Assembly (NCBI RefSeq): GCF_000717345.1 | Contig: NZ_JNZA01000002.1 | Span: forward strand, 124,001 to 188,000 | Length of the DNA stretch: 64,000 nt | Direction of reading: 5' to 3' | Source of the DNA: Streptomyces lydicus | GTDB taxonomy: Bacteria; Actinomycetota; Actinomycetes; Streptomycetales; Streptomycetaceae | In this document: piece after piece, positions 59,624 through 64,000 of the stretch | Numbering within the stretch: the stretch's first letter is position 1 | Layout of the letters: each line of letters starts with the position of its first letter | Translations under genes and position numbers: made by a program | The notes under the pieces: generated by a model | What the model saw: only the letters and a program-made list of their open reading frames with translations | Told to the model about the DNA's origin: nothing | Databases searched by the model: none

Positions 59624-61636
59624 ATGCGCTACCGCCTCCCCCTGCCCAGATCTCTGACCGGCGGCCTGGCCGCCTGCGTCGCCACGGCCGGCCTGCTGGC
59701 TGCGCCCGCACAGGCCGCGCCCGCACAGGCGGCCCCGCACGCGGCCACCGTCCGGCCCGTAACCGCGTCCCCGCCCGTCCCCCACGCCGTGCCCCCGACC
59801 GGCCCGGCAACAGACACGAACGAAAGGCCCGCACTGCAGGGCCGACCGCTCGGCGTCGCCCGACTCCGCCCGCTCAGCGCGAAGAATCCCCCCATTTCTT
59901 CGACTGCGGCGGCACGGCACAAGGGCGGAAAGCACCACCCCACAGCCTCCTGCAGTCCGTCCGATTTCGGCAGCCGGACCGGATCCGAACTGGTCACGTT
60001 CGTCAAAGCCGCGACCACGGACTGCGTCAACACCCTGTTCAGCGTCACCGGCAAAGACGCGCACGACGTTTTCCGCGAGGACCAGATGGTCACCCTCGCC
60101 AACGCCTTTCAGAGCGGGGCGACGACGTACCCCGGTGACAACTCTGACAACGTGTGGCAGCTCGTGCTCTTCCTGCGCGCCGGCTATTACGTGCAGTCCA
60201 ACCATCCGGACGATGTCGGGACCTACGGCCCGACCCTGGCCGCGGCCACCCGGAGCGGCCTGGACGCCTTCTTCGCCAACTCGCATTCACGGGACGTCAC
60301 TTCGGGCAACGGTGACGTCCTGGGCGAGGTCCTCATCCTCACGGACAGCGCCGACGAACAGGCCCGCTATCTGAGCACCTACAAGCAGGTGCTCGGCGGG
60401 TACAACAGCTCCTACGACACCATCCCCAGCATGCTGGCGGCCGTCAACGACGTCTACACGCCTCTCTGGCGCGGGAACTGGAACCCCGACTACGTCAGCG
60501 CGGTGACCGCCGACCCGAGCATCATCGACACCCTCCACTCCTTCGCGCTCGACCACCTGGACCTGCTGGGCACCGGCAATTCCTACCTCGACTCCAACGC
60601 GGGGATGAACGTCGCGCGGTACGTCGAGCACCCCGCCCTCCAGGACAGGGTCCGGCCGCTCATGAAGGGTCTGCTGGACGCCTCGAAGATCACCGGCCCG
60701 ACCGCACCACTCTGGGTCACCGTCGCTTCCCAGGCCGACGCCTACGACAAGGCCAACTGCTCGTACTACGGCGCCTGCGACCTGCCCGGCCGGCTGACCG
60801 AGGCGGCACTGCCGATCACCCGCGCCTGCGATGCGACGCACACCGTCCGGGCGCAGTCGCTGACCCCCGAGGAACTCGATGCGACCTGCGCCAGCATCCT
60901 GGCCCAAGGCCCGTACTTCCACGACCTGGTGAAGGACGACGGCCCGATACCCGGCCAGTACGAATCCACCGTCCAGCTCGTCGTCTTCGGCAGTCGCAAC
61001 GACTACCGGACCTACGCCGGGGCCATCTTCGGCGTCGACACCGACAACGGCGGCATCACCCTGGTCGGGGACCCGGCCAAACCCGACAACCAGCCCCTGT
61101 CCATCATGTACCAGAAGGACTCCGACGACGGCTTCCCGGCCCGCATCTGGAACCTCAACCACGAGTACACGCACTACCTCGACGCCCGTGACGACATGAA
61201 GGGCGACTTCGGCCGGCAGACGTCGGTCCCGGACATCTGGTGGATCGAGGGCCTCGCCGAGTACGTCTCGTACAGCTACCGCCACGTCACCGACGCCGAG
61301 GCGGTCACCGAGGCAGGCAAGCACACATACGCGCTGAGCACGCTGTTCCAGAGCACCTACGACAACAGCGACGTCACCCGCACCTACCCCTGGGGCTACC
61401 TCGCGGCCCGCTACATGGTCGAGAAGCACCCCTCGGACGTCGCCACCATGCTCGGGCACTTCCGTACCGGCGACTACGCCGGCGGCTACGCCGTCTACAG
61501 CACCGATATCGGCACCCGCTACGACGCCGACTTCGACGCCTGGCTCACCACCTGCGCGGCCGGCGCCTGCGCTGCGGCGCCGGGGCCGACGACCACGCCT
61601 CCGGCACACCGCCCTCCGCCCCGCACGACAGCCTGA
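59624..61636 (+). CDS. Secreted M9 family collagenase
   Basis: 670 residues. Sec signal peptide ending near APAQAAPAQA. After a Pro/Thr linker comes the activator-like helical region, then the peptidase with His513-E-Y-T-His517 and the third ligand Glu542 in WWIEGLAEYVSY. It cleaves collagen or gelatin outside the cell. The protein ends in a short Pro/Thr/Arg tail (PTTTPPAHRPPPRTTA), so the PKD/PPC collagen-binding domains that usually follow are missing. Confidence 0.92.
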   Translation: MRYRLPLPRSLTGGLAACVATAGLLAAPAQAAPAQAAPHAATVRPVTASPPVPHAVPPTGPATDTNERPALQGRPLGVARLRPLSAKNPPISSTAAARHKGGKHHPTASCSPSDFGSRTGSELVTFVKAATTDCVNTLFSVTGKDAHDVFREDQMVTLANAFQSGATTYPGDNSDNVWQLVLFLRAGYYVQSNHPDDVGTYGPTLAAATRSGLDAFFANSHSRDVTSGNGDVLGEVLILTDSADEQARYLSTYKQVLGGYNSSYDTIPSMLAAVNDVYTPLWRGNWNPDYVSAVTADPSIIDTLHSFALDHLDLLGTGNSYLDSNAGMNVARYVEHPALQDRVRPLMKGLLDASKITGPTAPLWVTVASQADAYDKANCSYYGACDLPGRLTEAALPITRACDATHTVRAQSLTPEELDATCASILAQGPYFHDLVKDDGPIPGQYESTVQLVVFGSRNDYRTYAGAIFGVDTDNGGITLVGDPAKPDNQPLSIMYQKDSDDGFPARIWNLNHEYTHYLDARDDMKGDFGRQTSVPDIWWIEGLAEYVSYSYRHVTDAEAVTEAGKHTYALSTLFQSTYDNSDVTRTYPWGYLAARYMVEKHPSDVATMLGHFRTGDYAGGYAVYSTDIGTRYDADFDAWLTTCAAGACAAAPGPTTTPPAHRPPPRTTA

Positions 61637-61649
61637 CGAATGACCCACG

Positions 61650-61676
61650 CGGCCCGGCGGTGACACCGCCGGGCCG
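61650..61676 (+). terminator. Hairpin terminator after the collagenase gene
   Basis: cggcccggcggtg (61650-61662) pairs with caccgccgggccg (61664-61676) in a very tight GC-rich hairpin, 14 bases after the stop. Confidence 0.75.
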
Positions 61677-61842
61677 TCCCGCACAAACGGCGCACGGACC
61701 AGGGGCGCCCGGCATTCGACTGTCGGGGTGGTCGTCGGCGAACGGGCCGTGCCGCGGTAGCTGGAGCGGCGGCCGGACCAGCACGATGGGCAGCTCTGTG
61801 CCGCCGTGAACCGCACGGTGGCGGGACCCCCGGGAGTGCACC

Positions 61843-62583
61843 GTGTCCGCCGCCCAGTCGCCTTCCACCGACCTGCCTCCGGCGCGCTACGACGACCTGC
61901 GGGCCCTCGTGTTCAACTGCACGCTCAAACGGTCACCGGAGCGGAGCAACACCCAAGGGCTCATCGACCGCAGCGTGGGCATCATGGAAGCGCAGGGTGT
62001 CCACGTCGATGTCGTACGGGCCGTCGACCATGACATCGCCACCGGCGTCTGGCCGGACATGACCGAACACGGCTGGCAGACCGACGCCTGGCCGGGGCTG
62101 TACGAACAGGTCATGGCAGCCGACATCCTCGTGCTGGCCGGCCCCATCTGGCTGGGCGACAACAGCTCGGTGACGAAGCGGGTCATTGAACGTCTCTACG
62201 CCTGCTCCAGCCTCCTCAACGAGTCGGGACAGTACGCCTACTACGGGCGGGTCGGCGGGTGTCTGATCACCGGCAACGAGGACGGCGTCAAGCACTGCGC
62301 CATGAACGTCCTCTACAGCCTCCAGCACCTCGGCTACACCATCCCCCCTCAGGCCGACGCCGGCTGGATCGGCGAGGCGGGCCCGGGCCCCTCCTACCTC
62401 GACCCCGGCTCGGGCGGCCCGGACAACGACTTCACCAACCGCAACACCACCTTCATGACCTGGAACCTGCTGCACGTGGCCAGAACACTCAAGGACGCCG
62501 GCGGCATCCCCGCCTACGGCAACCAGCGCACCGCATGGGACGCCGGCTGCCGCCACGACTACGAAAACCCCGAACACCGATGA
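61843..62583 (+). CDS. Flavodoxin-fold NAD(P)H oxidoreductase
   Basis: 246 residues from GTG 61843. The FMN-binding phosphate loop is in LVFNCTLKRSPERSNTQGLI. The second loop is LAGPIWLGDNSSVTKRVIER. The third is GCLITGNEDGVKHCAMNVL. These are the features of the NADPH-dependent FMN reductase/flavodoxin_2 group. The substrate is unknown. It is a single-gene unit followed by a hairpin terminator. Confidence 0.88.
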   Translation: MSAAQSPSTDLPPARYDDLRALVFNCTLKRSPERSNTQGLIDRSVGIMEAQGVHVDVVRAVDHDIATGVWPDMTEHGWQTDAWPGLYEQVMAADILVLAGPIWLGDNSSVTKRVIERLYACSSLLNESGQYAYYGRVGGCLITGNEDGVKHCAMNVLYSLQHLGYTIPPQADAGWIGEAGPGPSYLDPGSGGPDNDFTNRNTTFMTWNLLHVARTLKDAGGIPAYGNQRTAWDAGCRHDYENPEHR

Positions 62584-62627
62584 GGGTGTGATCACGGCAT
62601 CGGAGCCCTTGATGCCCAGACCCTTGC

Positions 62628-62664
62628 GAGCGCCGGCCGCCCCAACACACCGCGGCCGGCGCTC
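62628..62664 (+). terminator. Hairpin terminator after the oxidoreductase gene
   Basis: A 13-bp perfect stem (62628-62640 with 62652-62664) and an 11-base loop. The rest of the 327-bp gap 62584-62910 carries the promoter of the methyltransferase-terpene synthase pair. Confidence 0.75.
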
Positions 62665-62910
62665 CGTTGTGTGATCCGCATGCATGAAAGACCCTCCGCC
62701 GCCCGCCGTCCGCGGTGATCCCTCCACGCGACTCCCTCGTCGCGTCAGATCCGTCAGCGATGTGGCGTGACCGGAGCATGGGGAGGATCGTTGCTGATCA
62801 CAACTGAATACCAACGTCCGGATGTACGCTGCGCGATGGCATCATTCCGGCCAGTCGCGGGCAGTGTGGCCCGGCCCCCCGAGTGGATCAGATGACAATC
62901 CGGAGAACCG

Positions 62911-63819
62911 ATGAACGCTCACCCCGTCACTCAGTCGCGCGCACATGAACCGACGTTCGATGACACGGAAGTGCCGCGTTACTACGCACGCAAGACCCAG
63001 GACATACTTCACAAGTACGGTCCAGGGCCCCGGGTCCACTTCCACGTGGGCCTGTTCGATCCGGCGGTCAAGCTCAACACGACCGTCTCCCAGCGGGTCC
63101 TCAAGAACCGGATCGTCAGCTCCCAGGAAGCGATTCTCGACCACGCCGCACGCACCTGGGCGGTCGGCCAGTCCTTCCCTGCACACCTGCTCGACGTCGG
63201 TTGCGGGCTGGGCGGCGGCAGCCTCTACTGGGCGCAAGAACATGGCGCGAACGTCACTGGTCTCACCGTCGCGAACGACCACATACCAGTCATCAGAGAG
63301 CTCGCCCGGCAGGCGGGTGTTTCCGGCCGCGTCGCCCCTCGTGTCGGCGACATCCACGATATGACCCACGAGCGCCGCTACGACGCCGCGTACGCCATAG
63401 AAAGTTCAGGCTACATGGACCGCAAGCGGCTGTTTCAGGTGGTGGCGAGGGCCCTGCGGCCCGGGGGGTGGTTCGGCATCCAGGAGCACTTCATCTGCCG
63501 TCCGGAATGGACGGACTGGATCGACGACTACTACAAGACGCGGCTCGGCACCCTCACCGAGTACATCCACGCCGCTGAGGCCGCCGGCTTCGAGCTGGAA
63601 CAGGACGAGGACGTCACGGACGGAGTCAGCGAGTTCTGGCTCCAGTCCATGGCCTGGAACACGGCTGAACTGACGCGCCTGGAGCAGGGCGGCGAACAGG
63701 CATCGTGGTCTCGCGAACGGCTCCAGCAGAGCGCCCTCGCGCACGGCAAACTGTTCCGCATTTGGCGCGACCACGCCGTGGAAACCCGCCTGCTGCATTT
63801 CCGGCTCGGAGGCAACTGA
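62911..63819 (+). CDS. SAM-dependent methyltransferase next to a terpene synthase (candidate prenyl-diphosphate C-methyltransferase)
   Basis: 302 residues. A lead with [20 protein letters not shown] precedes motif [18 protein letters not shown], and [16 protein letters not shown] and [14 protein letters not shown] follow. The C-terminal part has several aromatic residues. The family is UbiE/cyclopropane-type, and the pairing with a terpene synthase 3 bases downstream parallels geranyl-PP 2-C-methyltransferase loci and related C-methylated terpenes. The substrate, diphosphate or cyclised product, is not fixed by the sequence. Confidence 0.85.
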   Translation: MNAHPVTQSRAHEPTFDDTEVPRYYARKTQDILHKYGPGPRVHFHVGLFDPAVKLNTTVSQRVLKNRIVSSQEAILDHAARTWAVGQSFPAHLLDVGCGLGGGSLYWAQEHGANVTGLTVANDHIPVIRELARQAGVSGRVAPRVGDIHDMTHERRYDAAYAIESSGYMDRKRLFQVVARALRPGGWFGIQEHFICRPEWTDWIDDYYKTRLGTLTEYIHAAEAAGFELEQDEDVTDGVSEFWLQSMAWNTAELTRLEQGGEQASWSRERLQQSALAHGKLFRIWRDHAVETRLLHFRLGGN

Positions 63820-63821
63820 CC

Positions 63822-64000
63822 GTGATCGCCGAACACGGCCACACTTCACGCATAGGCTGGCAACTTCCCCCGTTTTTCTGCCCCTTCGCCCCCTCCCGGC
63901 ACCCCAAGGCGGCGGAGATCGAGCAGCGCGCCATTGAATGGATCGACGCGTTCGGCATCTATCCCGATGCCACCGAACGTGCCTGGGGGCTGGCCACGCA
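63822..64000 (+). CDS. Class I terpene synthase, N-terminal part (runs off the window)
   Basis: GTG 63822 begins 2 bases after the methyltransferase stop. The translated part FFCPFAPSRHPKAAEIEQRA followed by EWIDAFGIYPD is the conserved N-terminus of bacterial terpene cyclases. The DDxxD and NSE metal motifs would lie beyond base 64000. It should act on the product of the upstream methyltransferase or feed it. Confidence 0.85.
   Translation, partial: MIAEHGHTSRIGWQLPPFFCPFAPSRHPKAAEIEQRAIEWIDAFGIYPDATERAWGLAT

Noticed and set aside
1..64000. CRISPR array, tRNA or rRNA genes
   Set aside because: No regularly spaced repeats of CRISPR size, no cloverleaf with a CCA end or conserved T-loop, and no rRNA signature were seen by eye. 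A tRNAscan or Rfam run would settle it.

Overview
The window is GC-rich actinobacterial DNA, almost certainly a Streptomyces chromosome. Third-position GC is very high, GTG starts and ATGA/GTGA overlaps are common, and there is an AfsR/SARP-type regulator, several secreted enzymes, a contractile-tail operon and a terpene locus at the right edge. I saw no rRNA, tRNA or CRISPR array. The left edge cuts a CobW-type GTPase and the right edge cuts a terpene synthase.

1.3-14.8 kb is an extended biotin locus in three transcription units. The first (+) is ACP, ketosynthase, bioF. The second (-) is an enoyl-thioester-reductase-like MDR protein, bioA, bioD, bioB and a BioI-like P450. The third (+) is a hotdog thioesterase, bioM-bioN-bioY (ECF biotin transporter), an acyl-CoA ligase and a thiolase; the last three resemble Bacillus bioY-yhfT-yhfS. 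Five genes (ACP, ketosynthase, bioB, bioA, ligase) each carry a rare TTA codon. This suggests bldA-dependent, developmentally timed expression, and a specialised rather than purely housekeeping role.

14.8-36.9 kb is one long minus-strand operon for a compact contractile injection system. It holds an unrecognised lead gene, sheath, tube, a small protein, two large toxin-like proteins, hub proteins, VgrG-like spike, PAAR-like tip, gp25-like, baseplate-J-like, a giant gpI/LamG/Hedgehog-like/beta-propeller protein, a fibre accessory and a fibre. It ends with an astacin protease, an MvdD-like ATP-grasp ligase and a YbaY-like protein. Three consecutive proteins share a short terminal motif of the form [FL]P-x2-V-x3-G-[ED], a candidate cargo or docking signal. 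One of the large proteins ends in an AHH nuclease domain.

37-59 kb holds ordinary Streptomyces accessory genes: two small lipoproteins, a lamin-tail protein, gamma-glutamyltransferase, a giant BTAD/NB-ARC regulator, an MBL-fold protein, a LysR/serine beta-lactamase divergon, a TetR/hydrolase divergon, a gntP-merR deletion scar, an MFS pump, two His/Met-rich exported proteins, a degenerate histidine phosphatase beside a cobalamin riboswitch and cbtBA, a phosphodiester glycosidase, a methyltransferase, a transposase scrap and a LysR regulator.

59-64 kb has an M9 collagenase, a flavodoxin-fold oxidoreductase, and a methyltransferase directly coupled to a terpene synthase, which suggests a C-methylated terpene.
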